Source: RGIG1840 sp964626795 (GTDB lineage: Bacteria; Bacillota_I; Bacilli_A; RF39; UBA660). From it: a stretch of 22,375 nucleotides of DNA. Numbering within the stretch: position 1 is the stretch's first letter; each line of letters begins with the position of its first letter. The notes beneath the pieces are model-generated. The model saw nothing but the letters and a program-made list of their open reading frames with translations, was not told the origin of the DNA and made no database searches. Of this stretch, positions 1 to 8,356 are shown piece by piece. The DNA lies in contig CAZVIQ010000010.1 of the NCBI GenBank assembly GCA_964626795.1, positions 1 to 22,375 on the forward strand, in the 5' to 3' direction. Both the position numbers and the translations under genes were made by a program.

Positions 1-25
1 AATACTTGTTAGTTTATAAAAACAT

Positions 26-54
26 TTGATTTATTTTAATAACTGTAATATAAT
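26..54 (+). promoter_or_regulatory. Promoter of rpsO-pnp
   Basis: A -35 box TTGATT (26-31) and a perfect -10 box TATAAT (49-54) are separated by 17 nt. This predicts a transcript start near 60-61 and a leader of about 77 nt before rpsO. Seen directly in the sequence; use as a promoter is inferred. Confidence 0.75.
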
Positions 55-75
55 TAAGTAGAAGTTTTTTCTTGG

Positions 76-135
76 TAATTAGTTTCTCCGACTTTTTACT
101 CAGATTAAACCGATTTTAAGAAATGGAGGAAATTA
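76..135 (+). promoter_or_regulatory. rpsO leader hairpin that can sequester the Shine-Dalgarno
   Basis: TTCTCC (84-89) can pair with the Shine-Dalgarno GGAGGA (125-130), one pair being a G-U. After a 3-nt bulge, TAATT (76-80) pairs perfectly with AATTA (131-135). The helix would hide the ribosome binding site and reach almost to the ATG at 138. S15 represses its own translation through leader structures in several bacteria, so an autoregulatory leader is a reasonable inference. The pairing is visible; the function is not shown. Confidence 0.4.
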
Positions 136-137
136 AC

Positions 138-407
138 ATGGCTTTAAAAAAAGATCAGAAAGAAGCAATAATTAAACAATACAGAAAAGGTGAAAAAGAT
201 ACTGGTTCTGTAGAAGTACAAGTTGCAATTCTTACAACTGAAATAAATGAACTTACTGAGCATATGAAACTTCATAAGCAAGATAAGCATTCTAAGTTAG
301 GTTTGTTAAAGAAAGTTGGAAAAAGAAGAAGTTTACTAGATTATTTAAAACGTGAAGACGTTAACAGATATCGTAAGCTGATTGAAAATTTAAACATCAG
401 AAAGTAG
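138..407 (+). CDS. rpsO: 30S ribosomal protein S15
   Basis: The 89-residue product has the normal length of S15, a primary 16S rRNA-binding protein of the small-subunit platform. It begins MALKKDQKEAI and carries the family core LTEHMKLHKQDKHSKLGLL followed by VGKRRSLLDYLKR, the basic helix that contacts the 16S three-way junction. The start is set at the ATG at 138, not at an in-frame ATG at 123, because GGAGGA (125-130) lies 7 nt before it and the usual S15 N-terminus starts there. It is first in a transcript with pnp, an arrangement common across bacteria, and is separated from pnp by a short terminator-like hairpin. Confidence 0.97.
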   Translation: MALKKDQKEAIIKQYRKGEKDTGSVEVQVAILTTEINELTEHMKLHKQDKHSKLGLLKKVGKRRSLLDYLKREDVNRYRKLIENLNIRK

Positions 408-430
408 GCACTTATTTTAAGTGTCTTTTT
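407..430 (+). terminator. Intrinsic terminator/attenuator between rpsO and pnp
   Basis: GGCACTT (407-413) pairs with AAGTGTC (419-425), one pair being G-U, around a 5-nt loop, and is followed by TTTTT. The stem starts on the last base of the rpsO stop codon. No separate promoter is seen for pnp only 20 nt downstream, so partial read-through is likely. Confidence 0.7.
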
Positions 431-450
431 AATTTTAAGGAAGGAAATTT

Positions 451-2607
451 ATGAAAAGAATATTTGAATATGAATTTAATGGCAAAAAACTGATAATTGA
501 AACAGGAGAACTTGCTAAACAGGCAAGGGGATCAGTTTTAGTAAGATATGAAGATACAGTAATTCTTTCTACAGCAGTTATGAGTAATACTGTCAGTAGT
601 GCAGACTTTTTTCCATTAACAATTTTATATCAAGAAAAATTATATTCAGTTGGTAAAATCCCTGGTGGGTTTATTAAAAGAGAAGGAAGACCAACTGATA
701 ATGCTACACTTACAGCAAGAGTTATTGATAGACCAATAAGACCAATGTTCAGTGAAAACTTTAGAAATGAAGTTCAGGTTATTAATACAGTATTAAGTGT
801 TGATCCTGATTATACACCTGAAATGACGGCTTTATTTGGAACAAGTCTTGCACTTGGAATTTCTAATATACCATTTGAAGGTCCTGTTGCAGGTGTAATA
901 GTTGGTAAAATAGATGGCAAATTAGTTATAAATCCAAGCACTGAAGAACTTGAAAGGAGCACTATAAACCTTTCAGTAGCGGGTACAAAAGAAGCTATTA
1001 ATATGGTTGAAAGCTCTAGTAAAGAAGTTAGTGAAGAAGAAATGCTTGAAGCATTAATGTTTGGACACGAATTTGTAAAAGAATTGTGTTTAATACAGGA
1101 TGATATTATAAGTGAAGTTGGAGAAGAAAAAATAGAAGTTTCTCTTGCACAGTTGAAAGAAGAAATTGTAACAGAAGTTACTAATAATATTCTTGAAGAT
1201 ATGAGAAAAGCTATTCAGATAAAAGAAAAACTTGATAAATATGCGGCTATTGATAAAGCAAAAGAGAAAGCAGTAGAAGATTACAAGAAATCTCACAAAG
1301 ATGATGAAACTCTTGAAGAAGATTTAAGACAAGTTAGTAAAGTCGCTAATGATATAGAGGCTAGCGAAGTTAGAAGACTTATAGTGGAAGATCATATTAG
1401 ACCTGATGGTAGAAAGATGGATGAGATTAGACCTCTTTCTGCAGCAGTTGATCTTCTTCCAAGACCTCATGGAAGTGCATTATTTACAAGAGGAGAAACT
1501 CAAGCACTTGCAGTAACAACATTAGGTGCACTTGGAGAACATCAAATTTTAGATGGACTTGGAATTGAAGATTCAAAAAGATTTATGTTTCATTATAATT
1601 TTCCGTCATTTAGTGTTGGTGAAACAGGAAGATATGGATCTCCAGGAAGAAGAGAGATAGGACATGGTGCTCTTGCAGAAAAAGCACTTTTACAAATAAT
1701 GCCTTCAGAAGAAGAATTCCCTTATACTATTAGAGTAGTAAGTGAAGTTCTTGAAAGTAATGGTTCATCTTCACAAGCAAGTATATGTGCAGGTTGTATG
1801 TCATTAATGGCTGCAGGTGTACCAATTAAAGCACCAGTAGCAGGAATTGCAATGGGACTTATAACTGAAGGGAATAGTTATGAAAAATATACTATTCTTA
1901 CAGATATTCAAGGACTAGAAGATCATATGGGAGATATGGACTTTAAAGTTGCGGGTACTAGAAAAGGTATCACTGCTTTACAAATGGATATTAAAATTAA
2001 AGGTGTAACTGAAAAAATACTTTCTGAAGCTTTAGTTCAAGCTGGAAAAGCTAGAGAAGAAGTTTTAGATTTAATAGAAGAAACTATACCTGAAGTTAGA
2101 AAAGAACTTAGTCCTTATGCACCAAAGATTAGAATGATGACTATAAATCCAGATAAGATTAAAGATGTTATTGGAAGAGGTGGAGAAACAATTACTAAGA
2201 TTATTCTTGAATCTTCAAATGTAAAAACTGTTAGTGATAAAGATGCAGTTAAGATTGATATTGAAGATGATGGAAGAGTAATGGCTTATCATACAGATTA
2301 TGAAATAATTGACAGAGCAATGAAAATGATTGAAGATATTGTTAAAGAAGTTGAAATCGGAAAGATTTATACTGTTAAAGTTGTAAAGATTGAAGATTTT
2401 GGTGCTTTTTGTGAATTATGGCCTGGATGTGAAGGACTTGTACATGTTTCTCAGCTAGATCATAAAAGAGTTGAAAAACCAAGTGATATAGTTAAAGTTG
2501 GAGACGAAATTATAGTAAAAGCAACAGGATTTGATAAACGTGGTAAATTAAATCTTTCAAGAAAAGAAGCTTTACCTCAGGAAAATAAACCAAAAGATAA
2601 AGAATAA
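451..2607 (+). CDS. pnp: Polyribonucleotide nucleotidyltransferase (PNPase)
   Basis: The 718-residue product has the full architecture of this phosphorolytic 3'-5' exoribonuclease, which acts as a trimer in cytoplasmic mRNA turnover. The first RNase PH-like core carries VGKIPGGFIKREGRPT and FRNEVQVINTVLSVDPDYTP. A helical linker follows (about residues 210-310). The second, catalytic core carries FTRGETQALAVTTLG, HYNFPSFSVGETGRYGSPGR and GLEDHMGDMDFKVAGT, whose acidic residues are the expected metal ligands. A KH domain (about 560-625, with VIGRGGETI) and an S1 domain (about 637-707) close the protein, with a short charged tail. The ribosome binding site AAGGAAGG precedes the ATG. The active site looks intact, and the gene is linked to rpsO as usual. 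Confidence 0.98.
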   Translation: MKRIFEYEFNGKKLIIETGELAKQARGSVLVRYEDTVILSTAVMSNTVSSADFFPLTILYQEKLYSVGKIPGGFIKREGRPTDNATLTARVIDRPIRPMFSENFRNEVQVINTVLSVDPDYTPEMTALFGTSLALGISNIPFEGPVAGVIVGKIDGKLVINPSTEELERSTINLSVAGTKEAINMVESSSKEVSEEEMLEALMFGHEFVKELCLIQDDIISEVGEEKIEVSLAQLKEEIVTEVTNNILEDMRKAIQIKEKLDKYAAIDKAKEKAVEDYKKSHKDDETLEEDLRQVSKVANDIEASEVRRLIVEDHIRPDGRKMDEIRPLSAAVDLLPRPHGSALFTRGETQALAVTTLGALGEHQILDGLGIEDSKRFMFHYNFPSFSVGETGRYGSPGRREIGHGALAEKALLQIMPSEEEFPYTIRVVSEVLESNGSSSQASICAGCMSLMAAGVPIKAPVAGIAMGLITEGNSYEKYTILTDIQGLEDHMGDMDFKVAGTRKGITALQMDIKIKGVTEKILSEALVQAGKAREEVLDLIEETIPEVRKELSPYAPKIRMMTINPDKIKDVIGRGGETITKIILESSNVKTVSDKDAVKIDIEDDGRVMAYHTDYEIIDRAMKMIEDIVKEVEIGKIYTVKVVKIEDFGAFCELWPGCEGLVHVSQLDHKRVEKPSDIVKVGDEIIVKATGFDKRGKLNLSRKEALPQENKPKDKE

Positions 2608-2611
2608 ATTT

Positions 2612-2632
2612 AAAGGCTAAATTAGCCTTTTT
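2612..2632 (+). terminator. Intrinsic terminator after pnp
   Basis: AAAGGCTAA (2612-2620) and TTAGCCTTT (2622-2630) form a perfect inverted repeat that runs into a T tract. It closes the rpsO-pnp transcript. Confidence 0.85.
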
Positions 2633-2635
2633 CTG

Positions 2636-2664
2636 TGGATTTAATTTTATAAAAATTATATAAT
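2636..2664 (+). promoter_or_regulatory. Probable promoter of the metallophosphoesterase gene
   Basis: A perfect -10 TATAAT (2659-2664) lies 27 nt before the start codon. The element 17 nt upstream, TGGATT (2636-2641), is a weak -35. It sits directly after the pnp terminator. Confidence 0.5.
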
Positions 2665-2690
2665 GCTATTAAGTTGGAAGGATATGAAGT

Positions 2691-3485
2691 ATGGAGAGAA
2701 TTGCAATAATTTCAGATATTCATGGTAATTTAGAAGCATTAAAAACTGTGTTAAAAGATATAAATGAGAAACACATAAAACGAATATTCTGTTTAGGAGA
2801 CATTGTTGGTAAAGGTATTCATCCTAAAGAATGTATTGATTTAATTTTAGAGAACTGTGAAGTTGTTGTCAGAGGAAATTTAGAAGAGTTCATATATAAT
2901 GATAAAGACTTAAATACTGCTAGAAAAAAAGCTTTTAGAAAACAATTAGGAGAAGAATATATAAATAAAATTAAAAATTTAGCATTTTGTTATGAATTAT
3001 ATATTAGTGGAAGTTTTATAAGATTATTTCATGCATCTCCTACCGGAGTCTTTGATCGAATTAATAATCTTGCCACTTATAAAGAAAATATTAAAGCTTT
3101 CTATCCTTCAGATAAAACAATTTCTCAAAAGGTTGCAGACATAGTGATATTTGGTGACTTACATTCACAGTTTATGGAAAAATTTTATTGTAAGACTCTA
3201 ATTAACTGTGGAAGTGTAGGTAATCCGATTGATATTATTAGAGATGACAATATTGATAGTGATTTTATGGAAATAACTCAAGCATCTTATTTAATAATAG
3301 AGGGAGAGATAAATGATAGAGAATACAGCAACAGTTTGTCTTTCACTTTTGTCAGAGTGCCTTATGATATTGAAAAAGAATTAAATACTGAAATTGAAGT
3401 TATTGAAAAAGCTCAGTATGAAAACGAACTGAGAAAAGGTATTTATAGAGATATTAAGTTATTAAAAGAAAAATATAATATTTAA
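2691..3485 (+). CDS. Metallophosphoesterase family protein (YfcE/DevT-like), substrate unknown
   Basis: The 264-residue product shows the calcineurin-like dimetal phosphoesterase motifs in order: SDIHGN (D9, H11), LGDIVGKG (D37), RGNLEE (N63), FHASP (H114) and GDLH (155-158). The usual GNH(E/D) reads GNLE and the usual GHTH reads GDLH, so one commonly conserved histidine in each motif is replaced. Related proteins are phosphodiesterases or phosphatases, and the substrate cannot be told from sequence. The ATG at 2691 follows GGAAGG (2676-2681). Another ATG at 2684 is in a different frame and closes quickly. The gene has its own promoter and stands alone between pnp and the RNase J operon. Fold confidence is high; activity is uncertain given the two substitutions. 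Confidence 0.85.
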   Translation: MERIAIISDIHGNLEALKTVLKDINEKHIKRIFCLGDIVGKGIHPKECIDLILENCEVVVRGNLEEFIYNDKDLNTARKKAFRKQLGEEYINKIKNLAFCYELYISGSFIRLFHASPTGVFDRINNLATYKENIKAFYPSDKTISQKVADIVIFGDLHSQFMEKFYCKTLINCGSVGNPIDIIRDDNIDSDFMEITQASYLIIEGEINDREYSNSLSFTFVRVPYDIEKELNTEIEVIEKAQYENELRKGIYRDIKLLKEKYNI

Positions 3486-3566
3486 TTTTATACTATGAAT
3501 TTGTAATGAATAAAAATTAGAATTATATAAAAAATGTTTTTTTTCTATATATATATGAAGATTTAT

Positions 3567-3586
3567 GTGCTTTTAATATAAAACAC
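3567..3586 (+). terminator. Weak hairpin after the metallophosphoesterase gene
   Basis: GTGCTTTTA (3567-3575) pairs with TAAAACAC (3579-3586) with one bulged C and an ATA loop, followed by a T-rich but interrupted tract. It is AT-rich and overlaps the -35 region of the next promoter, so it may be only a weak terminator or chance. Confidence 0.3.
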
Positions 3587-3606
3587 TTTATTTATTTAAG
3601 TTTTTT

Positions 3607-3615
3607 TGGTATAAT
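3607..3615 (+). promoter_or_regulatory. Extended -10 promoter of the RNase J-thiI operon
   Basis: TGGTATAAT (3607-3615) is an extended -10 with a perfect TATAAT. The -35 region 17 nt upstream (TTTATT, 3587-3592) is poor, which is tolerated in extended -10 promoters. The start codon of the first gene lies 46 nt downstream, behind GAGAGGAGAG. Confidence 0.65.
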
Positions 3616-3660
3616 TAATAAACCAAAAGAACTTTTTAATTTCGAGAGGAGAGATTTAAT

Positions 3661-5307
3661 ATGAGTAAAATTAATGTAATGGCTTTAGGTGGCTTAAACG
3701 AAAACGGGAAAAATTTATATACAGTAACTGTTGATGACAGGTTATTGATTTTTGATGCGGGGCTTAAATATGCACCTGATAAAATGTATGGGGTAGATTA
3801 TGTTATTCCTGATTTTAAATATATCAAAGATAACTACAGTAAACTTGTAGGTATATTTTTAACACATCCACATTCAGAAAATATGGGTGCATTAATGGAT
3901 TTGATAACAGAAATACCTAATATAATAGTGTACGCTACAGAATTTACGAGTGAGATAATAAAAATAGAATGTGAACTTGAAGGAATAAAACTTCCTACAA
4001 TAATAACTGTTTATCCACATAAAAAGCTTGATTTTAAAACTTTTAGTATTTTCCCATTTAATGTGACACATTCAGTGCCTGATACAGTAGGATATAGTAT
4101 AAATACAAATGATGGAAGCATTATTTATATGGCTGACTTTATTATAGATTCCACTATGAGTGGACATTATGACATGGATTTAGGTAAACTTGCTTACATT
4201 GGAAAGCAGGGAGTTTTATGTTTGCTTGCTGAAAGTGTGTTTTCTGAGAAGAAAGGTCATACTTCTCCAAAACACAAACTGGATAGTTTCTTTAAAAGTA
4301 TAATTGAAAGTAATAAAGGAAGAGTTATATTCAGTATATTACCTTTGCATATTCATACTATACAGGAGATTTTTGACGCCGCTAAAGGTAAGAAAAGAAA
4401 AATTGTTATAATGGGTAAAGAACTTCACACAATTATAAATATGTGCATAAAAAAAGGATATTTAAATATTGAAGCTAATCTTATAGGAGATCTTACAAAT
4501 TTAAAAGATGCAAACAGTATAATTTTAATAAGTAATGATAGACAAACTCCTTACTATAATATAAATAGAATTATAACAGGATATGATAAATTTATTACAA
4601 TTGATTCAAGCGATACTATTTGTTTTGCTGAACCTTCTTATGATGCATATGAGGGAATACTTGTAAAACTTTTAAATGATATAGCGATGAAAGGTGTAAA
4701 CATAGAAACTGTACCAAAAGAAAAAAATGTAAGGTACCATGCTTCTAGTGAAGATTTGATGCTTTTAATAAAACTTTTTAACCCTAAATATTATATGCCA
4801 ATAAAAGGTGAATATCGTTATCAGGTTGAAAATGCAAATTTAGCCTCTAAAGTTGGAATAATTAAAGAAAATATACTATTAAAGCAAAACGGTGATATTG
4901 TAACATTTGAAAATGGTAATCTTTTAAACGATTTTAAACACATTAATATTGGAGATGTATTAATAGATGGAAAAAGTACAAAGGATATTGGTGAACTTGT
5001 ACTTAAAGACAGAGAAATGCTTGGTAATAATGGATTAGTTTTAATAAGTTCTACTTTAGAGAAAAAAGGTAAGAAAATTGTTATAGGTCCTGAAGTTATT
5101 ACAAGAGGATTTGTCTATAGTAAAGAAAACGGAGACGTTATGGAAGAAATTAAACGTATTGCAGTTTCTATAATTTTAGCAAATACTAATAAAAAATATG
5201 CCGACTATACTGCTATAAGAAATGAAATAAGAGAAAAAGTTGGAGAATATCTATATAGTCAGACTGAAAGTAAACCGGTTATTTTAACAGTGGTTCAAGA
5301 GGTTTAA
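3661..5307 (+). CDS. RNase J family protein with degenerate catalytic motifs (J2-like)
   Basis: The 548-residue product has the order and length of RNase J, a metallo-beta-lactamase/beta-CASP ribonuclease. The opening ALGGLNENGKNLYTV, the stretch FDAGLKYAPD and GVDYVIPD, and a final C-terminal domain (about residues 450-548) all match. The key metal motif HxHxDH reads HPHSEN (69-74). H137 (THSVPD), D159 (ADF) and H360 (YHASSEDL) remain, but the position before GEYR, often His, is Lys382. The family SDSTNA and GSQGEP motifs are not recognisable (AESVFSEKKG; SNDRQTPYY). Bacillus RNase J2 is a known poorly active paralogue that partners with J1, so this may be a structural or regulatory subunit. 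It heads a tight operon and its stop codon abuts the desulfurase start. Confidence 0.85.
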   Translation: MSKINVMALGGLNENGKNLYTVTVDDRLLIFDAGLKYAPDKMYGVDYVIPDFKYIKDNYSKLVGIFLTHPHSENMGALMDLITEIPNIIVYATEFTSEIIKIECELEGIKLPTIITVYPHKKLDFKTFSIFPFNVTHSVPDTVGYSINTNDGSIIYMADFIIDSTMSGHYDMDLGKLAYIGKQGVLCLLAESVFSEKKGHTSPKHKLDSFFKSIIESNKGRVIFSILPLHIHTIQEIFDAAKGKKRKIVIMGKELHTIINMCIKKGYLNIEANLIGDLTNLKDANSIILISNDRQTPYYNINRIITGYDKFITIDSSDTICFAEPSYDAYEGILVKLLNDIAMKGVNIETVPKEKNVRYHASSEDLMLLIKLFNPKYYMPIKGEYRYQVENANLASKVGIIKENILLKQNGDIVTFENGNLLNDFKHINIGDVLIDGKSTKDIGELVLKDREMLGNNGLVLISSTLEKKGKKIVIGPEVITRGFVYSKENGDVMEEIKRIAVSIILANTNKKYADYTAIRNEIREKVGEYLYSQTESKPVILTVVQEV

Positions 5308-6429
5308 ATGATATATTTAGATTATTCAGCTACAACTCCTGTACTTGATGAAGTATTAGATTCTTATAATATGGTTACTAAAGAATTTATAGGAAATGCC
5401 AATTCTTTACATAATCTGGGAGTTAAATCAAAAGAACTTTTTATGAAAGCAACAGATCAGATAAGCGGTATTCTAGGATGTTCTCATAAAGAAATAATTT
5501 ATACAAGTGGTGCAAGTGAATCAAATACTTTTGCCATTATAGGAACAGCTATAAAGTATCAGAAAAAAGGAAAACATATAATTACTTCTTATCTTGAACA
5601 TAAAAGTGTGCTTGATACTATGGATGCACTTAAAAAATGTGGATTTGAAATAAGTTATGTAAGACTTTTAGAAAATGGTCAGGTTGATTTAACTGATCTT
5701 GAACGCTTAATAAGAAAAGATACAATATTAATAAGCATCTGTGCAGTTAACTCTGAAGTAGGGTTTAAGGCACCTTTAAAAACTATAAAACAGGTGATTA
5801 ATAAAAAGAATTCTAATGTTATCTTCCATAGTGATATGACACAGGCTCTTGGTAAGAGAACCTTTATGATTACAGATGTTGATCTTGCTTCTTTTTCAGC
5901 ACATAAAATTTATGCACCAAAAGGAATAGGTATATTATACAAAAGTAAAAATATTGAATTAGAGCCTATGATATATGGAACTACAGAGAATACTCCGTTA
6001 AGAGGAGGAACTCCGGCACTTCCTTTAGTAGTAGCGTTTTCAAAAGCAATGAGAATAATGAATGAGAATTTTGATAAGAATGTAAAGAAAATTGAAAAAC
6101 TTAAAAATATATTAATTAAAAATATTTGCGATTTAGATATAAAAATAAATTCTAATGATTTGTGTGTTCCTCACATAGTTAATATAAGTTTGCTTAAAAT
6201 AAAAGCCGAAACTTTTATAAGAGCAATTGAAAAAGAAGGAATATATATCAGTACAAATACAGCTTGTTCTTCTAATGAGGAAAGTACAGTGTTAAAGGCT
6301 TTAACTAATGATAAAAGCATAAGTACCACTAGTATAAGAATCAGTATAAGTCATTTAACTACAACAGATGAGATAAATAAATTTATAGATGCATTCAGAA
6401 GAACTTATAATGATTTATTATTAAAATAG
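5308..6429 (+). CDS. Cysteine desulfurase (NifS/IscS family, class V aminotransferase fold)
   Basis: The 373-residue PLP enzyme removes sulfur from cysteine and passes it on as a persulfide. It begins YLDYSATTPV. Key residues visible are H98 (EHKSV, over the PLP ring), D176 and Q179 (HSDMTQALG), the PLP-binding lysine K200 (SAHKIYAPKGIG) and the catalytic cysteine C320 (NTACSSN). The RGGTPALPL stretch is also typical. The ATG directly follows the stop of the RNase J gene, with AAGAGG inside that gene as ribosome binding site. It lies in one operon with thiI. Bacillus subtilis has a NifS-like enzyme (NifZ) next to thiI that feeds 4-thiouridine formation, so the same partnership is inferred here. 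Confidence 0.93.
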   Translation: MIYLDYSATTPVLDEVLDSYNMVTKEFIGNANSLHNLGVKSKELFMKATDQISGILGCSHKEIIYTSGASESNTFAIIGTAIKYQKKGKHIITSYLEHKSVLDTMDALKKCGFEISYVRLLENGQVDLTDLERLIRKDTILISICAVNSEVGFKAPLKTIKQVINKKNSNVIFHSDMTQALGKRTFMITDVDLASFSAHKIYAPKGIGILYKSKNIELEPMIYGTTENTPLRGGTPALPLVVAFSKAMRIMNENFDKNVKKIEKLKNILIKNICDLDIKINSNDLCVPHIVNISLLKIKAETFIRAIEKEGIYISTNTACSSNEESTVLKALTNDKSISTTSIRISISHLTTTDEINKFIDAFRRTYNDLLLK

Positions 6430-6435
6430 GAGATA

Positions 6436-7065
6436 ATGAAAACAATAGTATATTTAATAAGACATTCTGAAAAATTTAAAATAAAAAATCAAAAAACTAA
6501 TGATAGTTTTCAAATGCAAAACGAAAAAATGATTTTGACAGTTTTAGGTGAAGAGAAAGCAAGAAAAATGAGTGAAATGCCTGAATTATCAAATATTGAT
6601 ATAGTTGTTTCTTCACATTACTCAAGAGCTGTAGCTACAGCTAAATATATTGCTTATAAAAACAATATTGAGCTTTTTGTAAATAGTAATTTTGGAGAAA
6701 GAAAAAGTGGTGTTGACGCTTATGATAAAGTTCCTAAAGATTTTGAATTAAATCAGTTTAAGAATGAAAATTATAAATTAGAAACTGGTGAATCTAGAAA
6801 AGAAACATATGAAAGAATGATATCAGATTTAATTGATATTTTAAATAATAACAAAGGTAAGAAAATTGCTATAGTGTTTCATGCAACTGCAATGATGTAT
6901 CTGCTTCAAAGATGGTGTGAACTAAGTTTTGATGGATATATTTATAGTGTTTATTTTAAAGATAAAAAAATTTTTGACTTACCATTTAGATCACCCGAAA
7001 TTTTTAAACTAGAATTTGATGAAAATCATGAATTATTAAATATTGAAAATATTGAAGTGAGGTAA
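6436..7065 (+). CDS. Histidine phosphatase family protein (phosphoglycerate mutase-like), substrate unknown
   Basis: The 209-residue product carries the catalytic RH motif near the N-terminus (LIRHS, R9-H10), SHYSRAVATA with R64, an acidic residue E88 in NFGERK, and the second catalytic histidine H149 in IVFHATAMMYLL. These match the phosphohistidine phosphatase/mutase superfamily. The usual RHG reads RHS, and a polar insert follows it. Members act on many phosphorylated metabolites or proteins, so I assign no substrate. AGGAG overlaps the upstream stop codon and the downstream gap to thiI is 3 nt, so it is co-transcribed and probably co-translated with the sulfur-relay genes. Confidence 0.85.
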   Translation: MKTIVYLIRHSEKFKIKNQKTNDSFQMQNEKMILTVLGEEKARKMSEMPELSNIDIVVSSHYSRAVATAKYIAYKNNIELFVNSNFGERKSGVDAYDKVPKDFELNQFKNENYKLETGESRKETYERMISDLIDILNNNKGKKIAIVFHATAMMYLLQRWCELSFDGYIYSVYFKDKKIFDLPFRSPEIFKLEFDENHELLNIENIEVR

Positions 7066-7068
7066 AGA

Positions 7069-8256
7069 ATGAAAAAATTAATAATGATTAAATATGGTGA
7101 ACTTACTACAAAGAAAGACAATAGAGGATTCTTTATCAAATTATTAATAAAAAATATAGAGGAAAAGCTTGAGAATATAAGTCATAGTATAACTTATGAC
7201 TTTTTTAGAATGTTTATTGATGTAGAAGAAAAAGATATAAATAAATCAATTGAAGTACTTAAAAATATTTTTGGAATTTATGAAATTGTAGAATGTGTGT
7301 TTTTTGAAGATAGAAATATTGAAACTATTGGTAAAAATTCGGTTTTAATAATGAAAGCACTTGATTTTAAAACATTCAAAGTAGAAACTAACAGAAGTGA
7401 TAAATCTTATGAAATACTTTCTACAGAAGTTAGCAGAACAGTCGGAGGATATATACTTAAGAATATAAACGATATAAAGGTAGATGTTCATAATCCAGAA
7501 GTTTTATTAAATGTGGAAATTAGAAAGGAAGGGATTTATTTATACAAAAATGGAATCAAGGGGCTTGGTGGTTTTCCAGTAGGAACACTTGGTAAAGCAC
7601 TTTTAATGTTATCAGGTGGAATAGATAGTCCTGTCGCAGGATATCTTGCAATGAAAAAAGGTGTAAAACTAGATTATATTTATTTTGAAAGCATCCCTCA
7701 CACAAGTATTGAAGCAAGAAATAAAGTAATTAAGCTTGCAAATATTATAAGAAAATATGGAACTAATTCCAGAATGTATATAATTAACTTTACTAAAATT
7801 CAGGAAACTATATATAAAGAAGGAAAAGATGAATATGTAATTACTGTTATGAGAAGAATGATGTATCGTATTGCAGAAATTATAGCAAAGAAAAACAGAT
7901 GTCATGCGATAATAAATGGCGAAAGTATAGGTCAGGTTGCAAGTCAGACTCTTACCAGTATTGAAGTTGTAAATGAAGTAACGAATTTTCCTATAATAAG
8001 ACCTCTTGCATCTTTTGATAAACTTGAAATAATAAATATTTCAAAACAAATTGAAACCTATGAAACGAGTATTCTTCCTTTTGAAGATTGCTGTACTATT
8101 TTTGTACCTAAACATCCGGTTATAAATCCTGATATTAATGAAGCAAAAGAAATAGAAGATTTATTTGATTATGAAACACTTATCAAAGAGGCTATAGAAA
8201 ATATAATGATTGTTGATATAAAAGATGAACAAGAAGAAATAAGTGAATATTTATAA
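7069..8256 (+). CDS. thiI: tRNA 4-thiouridine synthetase ThiI (no rhodanese domain)
   Basis: The 395-residue product has the ferredoxin-like and THUMP regions (about 1-165, with KVETNRSDKSYEI) and a PP-loop ATP-pyrophosphatase domain with the nucleotide motif LMLSGGIDSPVAGYLAMKKG (SGGIDS at 182-187). INGESIGQVASQTL, PIIRPLASFDK and the EDCCTIFVPKHP cysteines (341-342) are also typical. It activates U8 of tRNA by adenylation for sulfur insertion. The C-terminal rhodanese domain of the enterobacterial protein is absent, as in Bacillus, so sulfur should come straight from the desulfurase encoded two genes upstream. GAGGT overlapping the upstream stop is the ribosome binding site. No thiamine-synthesis gene is seen nearby, favouring the tRNA role. 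Confidence 0.96.
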   Translation: MKKLIMIKYGELTTKKDNRGFFIKLLIKNIEEKLENISHSITYDFFRMFIDVEEKDINKSIEVLKNIFGIYEIVECVFFEDRNIETIGKNSVLIMKALDFKTFKVETNRSDKSYEILSTEVSRTVGGYILKNINDIKVDVHNPEVLLNVEIRKEGIYLYKNGIKGLGGFPVGTLGKALLMLSGGIDSPVAGYLAMKKGVKLDYIYFESIPHTSIEARNKVIKLANIIRKYGTNSRMYIINFTKIQETIYKEGKDEYVITVMRRMMYRIAEIIAKKNRCHAIINGESIGQVASQTLTSIEVVNEVTNFPIIRPLASFDKLEIINISKQIETYETSILPFEDCCTIFVPKHPVINPDINEAKEIEDLFDYETLIKEAIENIMIVDIKDEQEEISEYL

Positions 8257-8258
8257 AC

Positions 8259-8279
8259 TTTGATTAAAGATAAATCAAA
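8259..8279 (+). other. Small AT-rich hairpin just after thiI
   Basis: TTTGATT (8259-8265) and AATCAAA (8273-8279) are perfect complements around a 7-nt loop. No T tract follows, so it is not a convincing intrinsic terminator. It could stabilise or process the operon 3' end, or be chance. Confidence 0.3.
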
Positions 8280-8356
8280 TTATGTAAAAAATGAATGTTA
8301 GTATAAATAAATCATAAATTCATATGTTTAGGGCATATTATTTAATGGTGAATACT

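Noticed and set aside
123..137. Upstream in-frame ATG for rpsO adding five residues
   Set aside because: It lies on the Shine-Dalgarno GGAGGA, and the S15 N-terminus normally begins MALKK-like at 138.
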